A DNA stretch of 38,429 nt from Myxococcales bacterium (GTDB lineage Bacteria; Myxococcota_A; Polyangia; Fen-1088). The notes below the pieces were generated by a model that had not been told where the DNA came from, did not search any database, and worked only from the letters and a program-made list of their open reading frames with translations. Below, piece after piece: positions 1 to 8,676 of the stretch. The position numbers and the translations under genes were made by a program. The stretch spans positions 8,704 to 47,132 of the forward strand of contig PMBS01000287.1 of assembly GCA_003153015.1 (NCBI GenBank). Reading direction: 5' to 3'. The first letter of the stretch is position 1, and the number at the start of each line of letters is the position of its first letter.

Positions 1-232
1 AATTCGAGCATGTGATCTCTCCCTGGACTACTTGGATCGCATGCCTAGACGAATGCGCCAAATTTTTCACACGTCCTGGTCAAGCTCAGACGCTGACGTG
101 CGGCGGAGAGGGGGCTGGTACCTGATCACCTGTACAGGGGACCTGGCACCTGTCCGGCACCCCGGAATCATTCCAACGCGCAACCCCACAAAATGCGAAG
201 ACCGGGCGTCGATCAACGATAATAGTAGCTGC

Positions 233-1711
233 ATGTGCCTATCTCTCTGCGCCAAGCTCTTCCGATCCATTCCGCTTTCCGCCTGCCTGCTGGCGGGCCT
301 TTGGGGATGCGCCAAAGCGCCACAGCACCCTGACGCGAGTCCTGTGCCGGATGCAGCGGCGGATAGCCCAAGTGACACCGCGGCCCCCGTGGTGGATGGC
401 CCAAGTGATACGGCCCCGGTTTCTGGCGCTGTCGCCATCGCGGCCGCGCCGGACAAGCGAACCCTTCGGCCCACCACAGGACTCGGCACCAGCTACTGGT
501 CCTGGGTCCCGATCTGGGGAGACATGGTCGCGGGAACCGAGGACCAGATCCTCAGGCTCGCGCCCTTCGTGACGCGCGTCGGAGGCACCAACAACGACGA
601 GAACTCCCCTGCTACGTTCGACGACACCCAGATGGACCTGGCGGTGACCTACGCCCAGGCCATCAAGGCCGATCTGATTGTGCAGGTGCCAGTACTCGCC
701 GCCCACAATGCTAGTGCCGACTCCGGCGCGGCCGATGGCCCCGCCTTCGCAGCGGCCATGGTGTTGTATGCGAACGTAACCAAGAAGTACGGTGTCAAGT
801 ACTTCTCCGTCGGCAACGAGCCTGATCTCTATCCGGACACGAAGGGGCTAGCTGGCATTGACGGCTTCACGGCGGCGGACTATTGCGCAACGGCCACGGA
901 CTACGTCGCAGCGATGAAGGCGGTCGATCGGACGATCAAAATCGTTGGACCGGATCTGTCATGGAAATATCAGACCGGCGCCAACGACTGGCTCACGCCG
1001 ATCCTGCAAACTTGCGGCTCCATGTTCGACATCGTTGCGATTCACCGCTACCCCATCGACCCGACCAAGACAACCATTGCCGCCGCTGCCGCCGATGCTC
1101 CCGCCCTGCGAGGCGTAATCGCGCATGTTCGATCCATCCTGCAAGCGACCGGCATTGACAAGCCGGTCGCCATCACCGAGTGCAACATCACGTGGGACGG
1201 CGATCCTGTTAATCCCGTTTTGCCGGCCTCCCCCGGCACGGTTCCCGCCGGGCTGTGGGCGGCAGATGCGTTCGGTGTTGGCCTTGAAACCGGGCTGTGG
1301 GCGACGGTGTTCTGGAGCACTCGCGAGAGCTGGACCCTGGGCCTTTTCGCGAACGTAACAGGTACGCCCAAGCCGCAACCGGCATACTGGGCGCTCGATC
1401 TTTATGCGGAGCACTTCGGTTTCACGCTGCTCTCAGTATCGTCGACGCCCACCGGGGTTCACGCCTACGCCAGCCGCAACCAGGCTGACGACAGGACCCA
1501 GATCGTCGTGGTCAACTGGAACAGCGTACCTGCCATTCTCACCTTCCGCGTCGATGGCCTCGTCACGGCTCCGACGCCTCCGACCTTCGTGCTCCCTGCA
1601 CTTGCGGTCGGGGCGATCGAGATCCCGGACAAAGGCACCGCATCTGCTTTGGTCTATGGGGAAACCCAACACCAGGCGAACCTGCCCCCGCAGCCGTTGC
1701 TGGTCCAGTAG
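233..1711 (+). CDS. Secreted lipoprotein glycoside hydrolase, clan GH-A (TIM barrel)
   Basis: A 492-residue protein. The ATG at 233 is chosen because it opens directly onto a signal sequence ending in a lipobox-like LWGC (Cys about residue 26), followed by a Pro/Ala/Asp/Ser linker with a repeated PSDTA motif. Codons upstream to 32 stay open but look non-native. The catalytic barrel carries FSVGNEPDLY (acid/base Glu about 196), VAIHRYP and AITECN (nucleophile Glu about 316), the two-glutamate pattern of clan GH-A retaining enzymes. A short beta-domain follows (about residues 400-490). The NEPDLY motif recalls GH79, GH39 and GH44; the family and substrate cannot be decided by eye, but a plant or microbial polysaccharide is likely. 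It is probably anchored to the outer membrane facing out. It precedes the sigma-factor module with a gap of about 170 bp. Confidence 0.8.
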   Translation: MCLSLCAKLFRSIPLSACLLAGLWGCAKAPQHPDASPVPDAAADSPSDTAAPVVDGPSDTAPVSGAVAIAAAPDKRTLRPTTGLGTSYWSWVPIWGDMVAGTEDQILRLAPFVTRVGGTNNDENSPATFDDTQMDLAVTYAQAIKADLIVQVPVLAAHNASADSGAADGPAFAAAMVLYANVTKKYGVKYFSVGNEPDLYPDTKGLAGIDGFTAADYCATATDYVAAMKAVDRTIKIVGPDLSWKYQTGANDWLTPILQTCGSMFDIVAIHRYPIDPTKTTIAAAAADAPALRGVIAHVRSILQATGIDKPVAITECNITWDGDPVNPVLPASPGTVPAGLWAADAFGVGLETGLWATVFWSTRESWTLGLFANVTGTPKPQPAYWALDLYAEHFGFTLLSVSSTPTGVHAYASRNQADDRTQIVVVNWNSVPAILTFRVDGLVTAPTPPTFVLPALAVGAIEIPDKGTASALVYGETQHQANLPPQPLLVQ

Positions 1712-1884
1712 GGACTTCCGCAGAAGCTTCTACGTATCGCGGCATGACATGTCTGCTGGCAAGATCCACCTCCTGCCAGAGTTGCTTGAACTCAACGCTT
1801 CATGCCTCGTGTGCTTGCCCATGAACCGGAGCGGCCGGTGACGGTGCTATTCTGGGCGCCTTGTCTCGGGATATCCCTTCTTCA

Positions 1885-2865
1885 ATGATTCCCCGGCGCC
1901 GCTATCTCGGCTGGCTCGTCCTTGCTTCCGTGCTCGATCCGCGGCTCGCTGAGGCGGCCATGACCGATTCCACCGGAGACTGTCCGGCCAGCGCGGAGGT
2001 CGATGTGGCTTTGGGCCAGTTGCTGAGTCACAAGTCGGACCGCACATCTTCTGCGGCCGTCATGGTGCGCGACCTGGGCACAAGCTGGTCAGTGGATGTG
2101 GCCGGTCGCTCGGCCACATACTCCGATCCTGATCGCAACTGCCCTGAGCGAACGAAGATTGCGGCCGTCTTCGCCGCGCTGGTGCTTGAGCCTCCGGACA
2201 TGGGAGAGTCCTCTCCCCCGCCGTCGCTGCGTGAATCCACCGGTTCGCCGCAACCTCGCTTGCCCAGCGTCTACCGGCTCGACCTTGCGCCCGAATTCGT
2301 GATCGCGCCAGGAGCGGGCGAGCGCGGCTCTGCCTTGAGCTGGGGTGGATCGCTGCGCTGGCTGGCCTCGGGCGAACGCTTCGGTGTGACCGCCGGCTTG
2401 CAGGCCAGCTATCCAGCCGTCGCCAAGGTGAAAGAATACGAGATGTCGCTGGCGCGGATATCCCTCGATGCTTCAGCACGCCTATCCTGGCGTTGGGGTG
2501 CAGCCGAACTCGGAATTGAGCTCGGGCCCTATGGGGCTTTGCTGCTTGCGCACGGGCGCGGGCTCGACCCGAGTGCGAGTTCGACGCACATTGATGCGGG
2601 AGGGCGATTCGCACTTCGCGTTCAAACTACAGGTAGTCGGGTGTCGCCTTTCCTCGCCTTTCAGGCGGAACTCAGCGCACGCCACTTCTCCCTGACGGTC
2701 GATCCGATCGGAGAGGTGGGCACGGCGCCGCGGCTCTGGTTGGGCCTGCTAGCAGGCGGCAGCTTGTCGCTTGGTGGTCATTCAGATGGGAACCCTGGGA
2801 GGGTTCCCAAACCCTCCCGCGATGGTGCGCCGCCGGCAAGGCCGGCGGGCTCCCCACGCGACTAG
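1885..2865 (+). CDS. Predicted outer-membrane protein of an ECF sigma module (copy 1)
   Basis: A 326-residue protein. The ATG at 1885 gives a signal peptide (MIPRRRYLGWLVLAS... cut near LAEA). The ORF is open to a TTG at 1861, which is less likely. The N-terminal 90 residues form a periplasmic-looking domain with two paired cysteines (DCPASAEV and NCPERTK); a Pro/Ser linker and about 170 residues of alternating hydrophobic, Gly-rich strands resembling an outer-membrane beta barrel follow. It is a distant paralogue of the protein at 8677-9636, sharing the DCPSA start, linker and barrel. The last 25 codons lie inside a dispersed two-hairpin repeat, so the C-terminus (NPGRVPKPSRDG...) is probably acquired and the native aromatic barrel end appears lost. 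Its role as sensor or target of the neighbouring sigma factor is inference. Confidence 0.75.
   Translation: MIPRRRYLGWLVLASVLDPRLAEAAMTDSTGDCPASAEVDVALGQLLSHKSDRTSSAAVMVRDLGTSWSVDVAGRSATYSDPDRNCPERTKIAAVFAALVLEPPDMGESSPPPSLRESTGSPQPRLPSVYRLDLAPEFVIAPGAGERGSALSWGGSLRWLASGERFGVTAGLQASYPAVAKVKEYEMSLARISLDASARLSWRWGAAELGIELGPYGALLLAHGRGLDPSASSTHIDAGGRFALRVQTTGSRVSPFLAFQAELSARHFSLTVDPIGEVGTAPRLWLGLLAGGSLSLGGHSDGNPGRVPKPSRDGAPPARPAGSPRD
2787..2860 (+). repeat. Two-hairpin REP-like element, copy 1
   Basis: Hairpin A spans 2788-2808 (9-bp arms GGGAACCCT/AGGGTTCCC, loop GGG). A 22-nt linker follows, then hairpin B at 2831-2847 (7-bp arms CGCCGGC/GCCGGCG, loop AAG) and the tail GGCTCCCCACGCG. The second copy is at 5087-5160 in the same orientation with identical arms A, linker and tail. 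Arms B differ there but still pair perfectly. This copy lies in the 3' end of the outer-membrane protein gene and is translated. Confidence 0.9.
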
Positions 2866-2898
2866 AAGCTTTCCGGGTTCTGGTGACATACTTAGACT

Positions 2899-3513
2899 GT
2901 GCAAAGGTGGACTAGTGCCCAGCACGAGGAAAGCAGCGCTCCCGGCGCAGCGGAGGCCCCTCGCCTACCTGAGATTCCCAGTCAGCTAGTCTTCGAGAAT
3001 GTCTACCACGCTTACTTTCGGCAGATGGTGGCCTGGATACGCGTTCTGGGTGTGCCGGAGGCCGAGATTGAGGATGTCGCGCAGGACGTTTTCCTGGTCG
3101 TGCGTCGCAAGCTGCCGTCCTTCCACGATGGAAACCTGGCGGGCTGGCTGTATCGCATCTCCCAACTGACGGTGCGAAATTTCCGCCGCCGGGCCTGGTT
3201 CAAGAACTTGTTCTCGCGGGGCCAGGACCTGGCTGCCACGGAAGTGCTGGACATGAGCGCCTCACCGGCAATGGCACTGGAGACGAAGCAGGATCAGCGC
3301 GTGCTCGCCCAGATGCTTGCCCGCATGAGCGACAAGCGGCGCGCGACCCTGGTGTTGTTCGAGATTGAAGGCTATAGCGGCCAAGAGATCGCCACATTGC
3401 ACGGTGTGCCCGTGAAGACCGTCTGGACCAGGCTTCACCACGCACGCAAGGATCTGGTGGCCATGGTCGCAGCCCTGCGTAGACAGAGAGAATCTGAAGC
3501 GGTAAAGCCATGA
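2899..3513 (+). CDS. ECF-type RNA polymerase sigma factor (copy 1)
   Basis: A 204-residue protein starting at GTG 2899; the true start may be further in, since the first 30 residues look unstructured. Sigma region 2 is at about residues 35-100 (YHAYFRQMVAWIR, then EIEDVAQDVFLVV and the -10-binding WLYRISQLTVRN). Region 4 is at about 135-195 (MSDKRRATLVLFEIEGYS, GQEIATLHGVPVKTVWTRL helix-turn-helix). It directs RNA polymerase to module-specific promoters. Its stop overlaps the next start as ATGA, so it is translationally coupled to the membrane TPR protein, the usual place of an anti-sigma factor. It is paralogous to the sigma factor at 10916-11479. Confidence 0.92.
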   Translation: MQRWTSAQHEESSAPGAAEAPRLPEIPSQLVFENVYHAYFRQMVAWIRVLGVPEAEIEDVAQDVFLVVRRKLPSFHDGNLAGWLYRISQLTVRNFRRRAWFKNLFSRGQDLAATEVLDMSASPAMALETKQDQRVLAQMLARMSDKRRATLVLFEIEGYSGQEIATLHGVPVKTVWTRLHHARKDLVAMVAALRRQRESEAVKP

Positions 3514-4316
3514 AACAGCGATTTCTCGAAATGCAAGAATTCCGCGATCCCGACGAAGCCGAGACTGCGCGGCTGCTGCGATCGCTGCTGCCCACCGCCC
3601 CCAACGAGTTGGCGGAAAGGAGAGTGTACGCCAGGATCTGCGCAGGGCGCTCCCGCGGCCCGCGCGTGGCGCGGGTTGCTGTCCTGGTGACAGCCCTGCT
3701 CGTCAGCACCACCATCCTCAGCGCCACGCTGGCTCGTCGCTGGCTTGCTGGTTCGGACCACAATTCGTCGGGGTCGACCATGCTGAGCATGCCCACCGCC
3801 CAGCCAAAGCACCCGAGCGCGCTGCAAGAGCAACGAGTGGAACCGGCCCCGGCTGACAGCATTCCGACCTCGCGCTCGGCAACGGACCAGGGCCGCTTGG
3901 CGTCCGCGTCTGCCGCCCATGTTGGCACCCGTCGCGACCGCCCGAGCGATTCGTCGGCCGGAAAGCGGCAGGCCGTTGCATCCGGCGATCTGAGCGGCTC
4001 GCTCGAGCAGGAGCTTCCGACAGAGGTGGCCTCGGCCCCGCCACCGCCCGAGGAAGCAGCGCTGGTGATGGCGGCCTTGCGATCCCTACGCCGCGAGCAC
4101 AACCCCGTGCAAGCCGACACCCTGCTGCAAACCTACCTCACGCGCTTTCCCGAAGGCGTGCTCACCGAAGAGGCGCTTGCCATCGGCATCGAAGCGGCCG
4201 TAGCTCGCCACGATGCTGCTTCCGCCAAAGCGCTGGCCAACCAATATCTTGGGCGCTACCCGGCGGGCCGCTTCGTCGGTCTGGCGCGCAAGACAACGAG
4301 CACGACCAAGCCTTGA
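3510..4316 (+). CDS. Membrane TPR protein, probable anti-sigma factor (copy 1)
   Basis: A 268-residue protein. A cytoplasmic stretch of about 55 residues precedes one transmembrane helix (about 53-75, VARVAVLVTALLVSTTILS), a Pro/Ser/Arg-rich linker and a C-terminal helical TPR-like block (about 180-265: AALRSLRREHNPVQAD, YLTRFPEGVLTEEA, YLGRYPAGRF). The layout and the RFP.G.L..EA pattern match the protein at 9639-10919, which also directly follows a sigma factor. It starts inside the sigma-factor stop (ATGA). Holding the sigma factor by its N-terminal tail and sensing through the periplasmic repeats is inferred from context; no canonical zinc anti-sigma HxxxCxxC motif is visible. Confidence 0.75.
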   Translation: MKQRFLEMQEFRDPDEAETARLLRSLLPTAPNELAERRVYARICAGRSRGPRVARVAVLVTALLVSTTILSATLARRWLAGSDHNSSGSTMLSMPTAQPKHPSALQEQRVEPAPADSIPTSRSATDQGRLASASAAHVGTRRDRPSDSSAGKRQAVASGDLSGSLEQELPTEVASAPPPPEEAALVMAALRSLRREHNPVQADTLLQTYLTRFPEGVLTEEALAIGIEAAVARHDAASAKALANQYLGRYPAGRFVGLARKTTSTTKP

Positions 4317-5074
4317 ATTTACGCGTTGCCTACCTGGTTTCGGCAGTCGCGGGGCTCATGGCCCTCGGTGCGTGCAGCGATCAGATCCATCTGGGAAGCG
4401 ACCCGAACTACTACTGGTTTGCCGATCACGAGGCCGGAAATCTGTCCCAGTGGGACGAGGGTGGGACCAATGCGGGCGGACGGATCCTGTCATCAGATGG
4501 CGCACAGCTGACGCTCGTCAATTCTCCCACGCACAGTGGACGATTCGCGGTCAGCTCAGCCATCTACGCCGCCACCAGGACCTCATATGCTCGGCTGTAC
4601 AGGTCGGGGGTCTTGCCGAACGATGCCTACTTCCGGGTGTGGATGTACATTCGGCAACGCTACACCATCGGGTTGTATTGGAACGTGTTTGAGTTCCAGG
4701 GGCGAACCGATCCTGCGGACCCTATGACATATAGGTACCTATGGAGCCTCGACCTGGAGCAAGCCTCGAACGGCGAGATGTCCTGGTACGTGTTCGATGA
4801 CCAGCGCCAGTACAAGTACCTTCCCTCGGTAACAACCGTGGCTCCCATCGGGCGCTGGTTCCTGGTCGAGGCGTTCATGCATCAGGCGATGGACAACTCG
4901 GGACAGGTTACGTTCTGGATCGACGGCGCTCTGTTGGTGGATGTGACCGGGGTACCAACCGTACTCAGCACCTGGCTGTCCTGGAACGTGGGTGGTTCGG
5001 CGTCCAACATCACCGAACCGCTGGCCGAGGTCTTTCTCGATGACGCCGCCATCACGCGCACGGGCCCTGAGTAG
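4313..5074 (+). CDS. Lipoprotein with LamG/concanavalin-like domain
   Basis: A 253-residue protein. The start is TTG at 4313 overlapping the upstream TGA (TTGA), giving a clean signal sequence with lipobox ALGAC (Cys about 21). The mature part has FADHEAGNLSQWDEGG near the start, SGRFAVSSA, FRVWMYIRQ, a long YYWNVFEF-type strand, GRWFLVEAFMHQ and FWIDGALLVDVTG, then VFLDDAAI at the end. This is the beta-sandwich pattern of LamG/polysaccharide-lyase-like or carbohydrate-binding domains. No catalytic residues are identifiable. Fourth gene of a coupled operon with the outer-membrane protein, sigma factor and TPR protein, so it may be a target or surface ligand-binder of that system (inference). 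Confidence 0.7.
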   Translation: MNLRVAYLVSAVAGLMALGACSDQIHLGSDPNYYWFADHEAGNLSQWDEGGTNAGGRILSSDGAQLTLVNSPTHSGRFAVSSAIYAATRTSYARLYRSGVLPNDAYFRVWMYIRQRYTIGLYWNVFEFQGRTDPADPMTYRYLWSLDLEQASNGEMSWYVFDDQRQYKYLPSVTTVAPIGRWFLVEAFMHQAMDNSGQVTFWIDGALLVDVTGVPTVLSTWLSWNVGGSASNITEPLAEVFLDDAAITRTGPE

Positions 5075-5086
5075 GAACTGTTGTCA

Positions 5087-5160
5087 TGGGAACCCTCAAA
5101 GGGTTCCCAAACCCTCCCGCGATGGTGCGCGGCGAGCAAAGCTCGCCGGCTCCCCACGCG
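5087..5160 (+). repeat. Two-hairpin REP-like element, copy 2 (convergent intergenic)
   Basis: Hairpin A is at 5088-5108 (same 9-bp arms as copy 1, loop CAA). The identical 22-nt linker follows, then hairpin B at 5131-5147 (arms GGCGAGC/GCTCGCC, loop AAA) and the same tail. It fills the 87-bp gap between the convergent lipoprotein and ftsA stops and could also act as a bidirectional terminator. Hairpin B differs from copy 1 on both arms yet stays fully paired. Confidence 0.9.
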
Positions 5161-5161
5161 C

Positions 5162-6397
5162 CTAAAACGCGCTCGACAGGACCCGGCGCAGGCGGGTGAA
5201 GATGCCACCGCCGTTGCGGGACGGAGCACTGGGTGTGCGTCCGGTCAGGCTCTGTTGGCTGGCCCCATACTGCACTAGGCCGACGCCGGTAGAAAACGCC
5301 GGCGATTTGACCACGTCGGCCAGGCCTCCGACGCCCTTGGGCATGCCTACCCGCACCGGAATTCCCAGCACCTCTTCCGCCAGCTCTGCCATGCCGGGAA
5401 GCTGGGTGGCGCCGCCTGTGATCACCGCACCAGAGGCCAGCATGTCCTCGCAGCTCAGCCGCATGATCTCCGCTTTGACGAAGGAGAAGATCTCCTCAAT
5501 GCGCGGCTGGATGATGTCCCGGCACAACATCTGGCGCGACAGCACGCGGGGAGCGCGGCCGCCCACCGAGGCCACCTCGATGGTCTCGGTCGCAGACACC
5601 ATGCTGGCCAGGGCGCAGCCCCAGCGGTGCTTGATCTTCTCCGCTTCGTGCGGGGGAGTGCGCAGGCCGAATGCTATGTCGCTGGTGAGCTGATGACCGC
5701 CGAGCGGGATTACGCTGGTGTGGGCCACCGCCCCCTCGGTGAAGATGGCGATGTCCGTGGTGCCGCCGCCAATGTCGACCAGCGCCACCCCCAAGTCCTT
5801 CTCGTCTCGCTCCAGCACCGCCTCGCCCGAGGCTAGCGGCTCGAGCACGGTGTCCACCACTTCCAGGTCGCACCGGCTGCAGCACTTGATGATGTTCTGC
5901 AGGGCCGCCGCCGCCGCGGTGACGATGTGCACGCGCGCCTCCAGGCGTACCCCGCACATGCCGAGCGGCTCGCGTACGCCGTCCTGGCCGTCGACCCGGT
6001 ATTCTTGCGGCAGCACGTGCAACACATGCCGGTCCACCGGCAGGGCGATGGCGCGCGCTAGTTCGAGCACCTTGGCCACGTCGCTGGGCCGGACCTCCTT
6101 GTCCTTGATGGCCACCGTGCCGGTGGAATTCACGCCCTTGATGTGGCCGCCCGCGATCCCCACGTAGACCTGCGAGATCTCGCACCCTGACATGCCCTCG
6201 GCCTCCAGCACCGCCTGCTTGATCGCCGCGACGGTGGAGTCGATGTTGACAATGACCCCCTTCTTCAACCCGCGCGAAACATGGGTGCCGATACCGATGA
6301 CATCGAGCCCGCTTTCAACCATTTCCGCAACGATGGCCGCGATCTTGGTGGTGCCGATGTCGAGCCCAACGATGATGTCGGAGCTTCGTCTCGCCAT
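5162..6397 (-). CDS. ftsA: Cell division protein FtsA
   Basis: A 411-residue actin-like ATPase that tethers FtsZ to the inner membrane. The N-terminal phosphate-1 loop is IIVGLDIGTTKIAAIVAE. The 1C subdomain follows (about 85-165), then the phosphate-2 region LVDIGGGTTDIAIF (about 208-221) and ASGAVITGGATQLPGM (adenosine motif, about 325-340). It ends in a Gly/Ser linker and a short amphipathic helix IFTRLRRVLSSAF, the membrane-targeting sequence. Length is normal for the family. It lies 29 bp behind ftsQ on the same strand. ftsZ, the usual next gene, is absent; a convergent lipoprotein gene and a repeat element follow instead. Confidence 0.97.
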   Translation of the reverse strand: MARRSSDIIVGLDIGTTKIAAIVAEMVESGLDVIGIGTHVSRGLKKGVIVNIDSTVAAIKQAVLEAEGMSGCEISQVYVGIAGGHIKGVNSTGTVAIKDKEVRPSDVAKVLELARAIALPVDRHVLHVLPQEYRVDGQDGVREPLGMCGVRLEARVHIVTAAAAALQNIIKCCSRCDLEVVDTVLEPLASGEAVLERDEKDLGVALVDIGGGTTDIAIFTEGAVAHTSVIPLGGHQLTSDIAFGLRTPPHEAEKIKHRWGCALASMVSATETIEVASVGGRAPRVLSRQMLCRDIIQPRIEEIFSFVKAEIMRLSCEDMLASGAVITGGATQLPGMAELAEEVLGIPVRVGMPKGVGGLADVVKSPAFSTGVGLVQYGASQQSLTGRTPSAPSRNGGGIFTRLRRVLSSAF

Positions 6398-6426
6398 GTT
6401 TTGCTCGTCTCCGTTCCTTCGGTCGG

Positions 6427-7461
6427 TTAAGTTTTGGCCGGCTTGGATGCCGGCTTCTCGGCTGCGGCGTCTCCGTCGCGGCCACGCAGCAACACCGGGA
6501 CTTGTCGGCCGCCTAGATCGAGGTTCACGACCCGCAAGGCAGACAACCCGCCCAAGTGTTCTTTTTCCACAGCTTCCAGGATCTGATCGAATCGCGCCAA
6601 TTTCTTGCTGTATTCACCCCGGCCCAGCCGGATCTCGGCCCCGCCCTCCAGCAGGATGAGGGCAAAGCCAAAGCGCGGGTCGATGCTGACCTCGGAGAGC
6701 GCCGGCCGGCCGGGCCGCGCGCGGTAGTCGTCGAGGACCGCCAGGGCCTCGCGGAAGGCCCCCGCGCTGGCCTCGGGTAGCTTGGCGTACGGTTCCCGGC
6801 CGACGCCGGTCAGAACCGGCAGGCCTTCGGCTTCGTCCATGCGCGCGCGCTTGAACGGCCGGCCATTCTCGTCGACAAGGTAGAGGCCGCCCAGGGATGC
6901 GACCGCGGCTGCGTGCCGCTCGACCAGATCGACGTGCAACACCGATGGCAGATGGCGTTTCACCTGCGCGGCCGCGACCCAGGGGTGGGTGGCCAGCCGC
7001 GCTGCTACCGCATCGGTGTCGATGCTGAGCAACCGGTCGCCGAGCGCCACCCCGGCCAGCGCCACAAGCTCCTCGCGTCGGACATGCTGGGCCGGCGTGA
7101 TATCGATCTGCTTGACCTGAAAGCGGGGCGAATCCACGACGTAGCGAACCGCCCAGCGGCCGCCCCAGGCGCCGCCTGCCAGCACAGCCAGCACGGCGAT
7201 GACTTTGCCCATCACCTTGCCGACCAGCCACGCCCCGCGGACCAGGCGAGCCAGCGCCGCCCAAAGCACGAGCAGCAGGCTGCGCCTCTGCACCACCGCG
7301 CGCCGATTGCGCCGCCGGCCGAACCAACCGCGCCGGGAAACACGGCCGTCGGGCATGGCCTCGACCGTCGGCGCTCGCCCCGTGGTCAGCCGCGCGACAG
7401 GGCTCACCCCGCCGGACAGGGCTACCCTGCCCGCCAGGCTGATGGCCGCGTCGTTGCGCAC
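6427..7461 (-). CDS. ftsQ: Cell division protein FtsQ/DivIB
   Basis: A 344-residue bitopic divisome protein. It has a long basic cytoplasmic tail (RRGWFGRRRNRRAVVQRR), a transmembrane helix at about 82-100, then a POTRA domain (FQVKQIDITPAQHVRREELV, GDRLLSIDTDAVAARL, HPWVAAAQVKRHLPSVLHV, about 110-185) and the beta domain with YLVDENGRPFKRA and LPVLTGVG. It bridges FtsL/FtsB and the septal peptidoglycan machinery. A later ATG at 7356 (MPDGRVSRRG) is an alternative start. It is in tandem with ftsA; the genes usually found upstream (murB/ddl) are absent, and a lipoprotein gene ends 158 bp upstream. Confidence 0.93.
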   Translation of the reverse strand: MRNDAAISLAGRVALSGGVSPVARLTTGRAPTVEAMPDGRVSRRGWFGRRRNRRAVVQRRSLLLVLWAALARLVRGAWLVGKVMGKVIAVLAVLAGGAWGGRWAVRYVVDSPRFQVKQIDITPAQHVRREELVALAGVALGDRLLSIDTDAVAARLATHPWVAAAQVKRHLPSVLHVDLVERHAAAVASLGGLYLVDENGRPFKRARMDEAEGLPVLTGVGREPYAKLPEASAGAFREALAVLDDYRARPGRPALSEVSIDPRFGFALILLEGGAEIRLGRGEYSKKLARFDQILEAVEKEHLGGLSALRVVNLDLGGRQVPVLLRGRDGDAAAEKPASKPAKT

Positions 7462-7619
7462 CCCAAGACGATCACCCCGTCCGGGCTAACCGCCAAATTT
7501 TCGATGCGGAGGTTTGTTTGCCCCACCGGCGCCATCAAAGCGAACCGACCACGGAACCGTTGAACCACTGAACCCGCGCCGACCCGGCGCCTTGAGAGGA
7601 TGGAGCTATTGCCGAAGTG

Positions 7620-8630
7620 CTACGGAATGCTCCCATGCGATTGCGACTTGATTTGGTCAGCGAGCCCCTGATCGATCACACCCTTGGCAACGGCCAACGA
7701 CAGAAGGTAACCTTCGAGGTTGACCGATTTGCCGTCGTACACCGCTCCGGTCGTCCTGCGCAGAATCGTGCCCTCGCTGATCTCGGTATCCTCGATCACC
7801 CTGTCGCCGGCAGATGCTTTGATGTGCATCCCTCGATACCCCAGACGGGCTGGTATGATCGTCTCATTGGCACTGGCCATAGGCCGGACCAGGGGCGCGC
7901 TGTCCAGGCGAGCCTGCACTTCCGCCACTTCAGATGGTTCAAGGGTGAAGACCGGGTTCGGCACACCGGAGAACACGTCGATTGTAACCTTCCACACTTC
8001 AGCCGGGGGTGCGTCTGCCGGCAGCGAGCCGCCGCTAGCGGTCACCGTGCTGCTGCTGGCATCGGCACTTCCCCTTGACCCGCCGCTGCCGATGATTCCG
8101 CCCGTGCCAGCGCTCCCATCGGGACTGCCGCCCGTGCCTCCGGCTGCGTCGCGTCCGGCGTCCGCGGCGCTGCAGTACATCGCGCAATCGACCACGCTCA
8201 GCCCCCAGCCCCTGCTCCCGCAGTCCCAGCACCCGTGATTGATGCAGACTGTTGCGCACTCGGGGTGTTGCGGCCCTTCGCAGGAGGTGCAGATGACCAT
8301 CGTGGCCATAGGGAGGCAGACTGGATACCCGGAGGGGTTGGTTGGCAGCGGGAGGCCGTTACACATCGACCCGGCACTACCGGCATCGACTGCCCTGCCT
8401 CCGCCTCCTGTGATTCCGCCCATCACGATGCCCCCAGTAGGAACGCCGCCGGTCCCTCCACCTCCGATGATTCCGCCCATTGCGATGCCCCCTGCGCCGA
8501 ACCCCCCTGTACTGCTGTCCTGGCCAGCGTCGCCCGGTCCCTCCAGGCCCGTGTGCAATTCGCCTTGGCAAGCAGCGGCGCCAAGACCAAATACCAACGA
8601 AATGACAACCGACGTTCTTCGAGTCTTCAT
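7620..8630 (-). CDS. Cys-rich Gly-linker lipoprotein A (shared N-terminus family)
   Basis: A 336-residue protein. The start is ATG 8630 (MKTRRTSVV...); an in-frame ATG lies four codons earlier at 8642. Lipobox AAAC (Cys about 21) is followed by a Gly-rich GGxxxGGI linker, a Cys-rich segment of about 70 residues (CNGLPLP, CTSCEGPQHPECATVC, CWDCGSRGWG), another Gly/Ser linker and a C-terminal domain of about 125 residues beginning VTIDVFSGVPNPVFTLEPSE. The FSGxPNP domain has no function I can name. The first 48 residues are about three-quarters identical to the lipoprotein at 11614-12525, whose C-terminal part is unrelated. It lies 46 bp after the outer-membrane protein gene and may be co-transcribed. 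Confidence 0.8.
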   Translation of the reverse strand: MKTRRTSVVISLVFGLGAAACQGELHTGLEGPGDAGQDSSTGGFGAGGIAMGGIIGGGGTGGVPTGGIVMGGITGGGGRAVDAGSAGSMCNGLPLPTNPSGYPVCLPMATMVICTSCEGPQHPECATVCINHGCWDCGSRGWGLSVVDCAMYCSAADAGRDAAGGTGGSPDGSAGTGGIIGSGGSRGSADASSSTVTASGGSLPADAPPAEVWKVTIDVFSGVPNPVFTLEPSEVAEVQARLDSAPLVRPMASANETIIPARLGYRGMHIKASAGDRVIEDTEISEGTILRRTTGAVYDGKSVNLEGYLLSLAVAKGVIDQGLADQIKSQSHGSIP

Positions 8631-8676
8631 GCTTGAACTCATGTCCTAGGGGAGGCGGACCTTTCCCAGATTCGTC

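Noticed and set aside
3200-4120. Minus-strand 306-codon ORF opposite the sigma/TPR genes
   Set aside because: Ser/Arg/Ala-rich shadow; conflicts with two coupled, recognisable genes.
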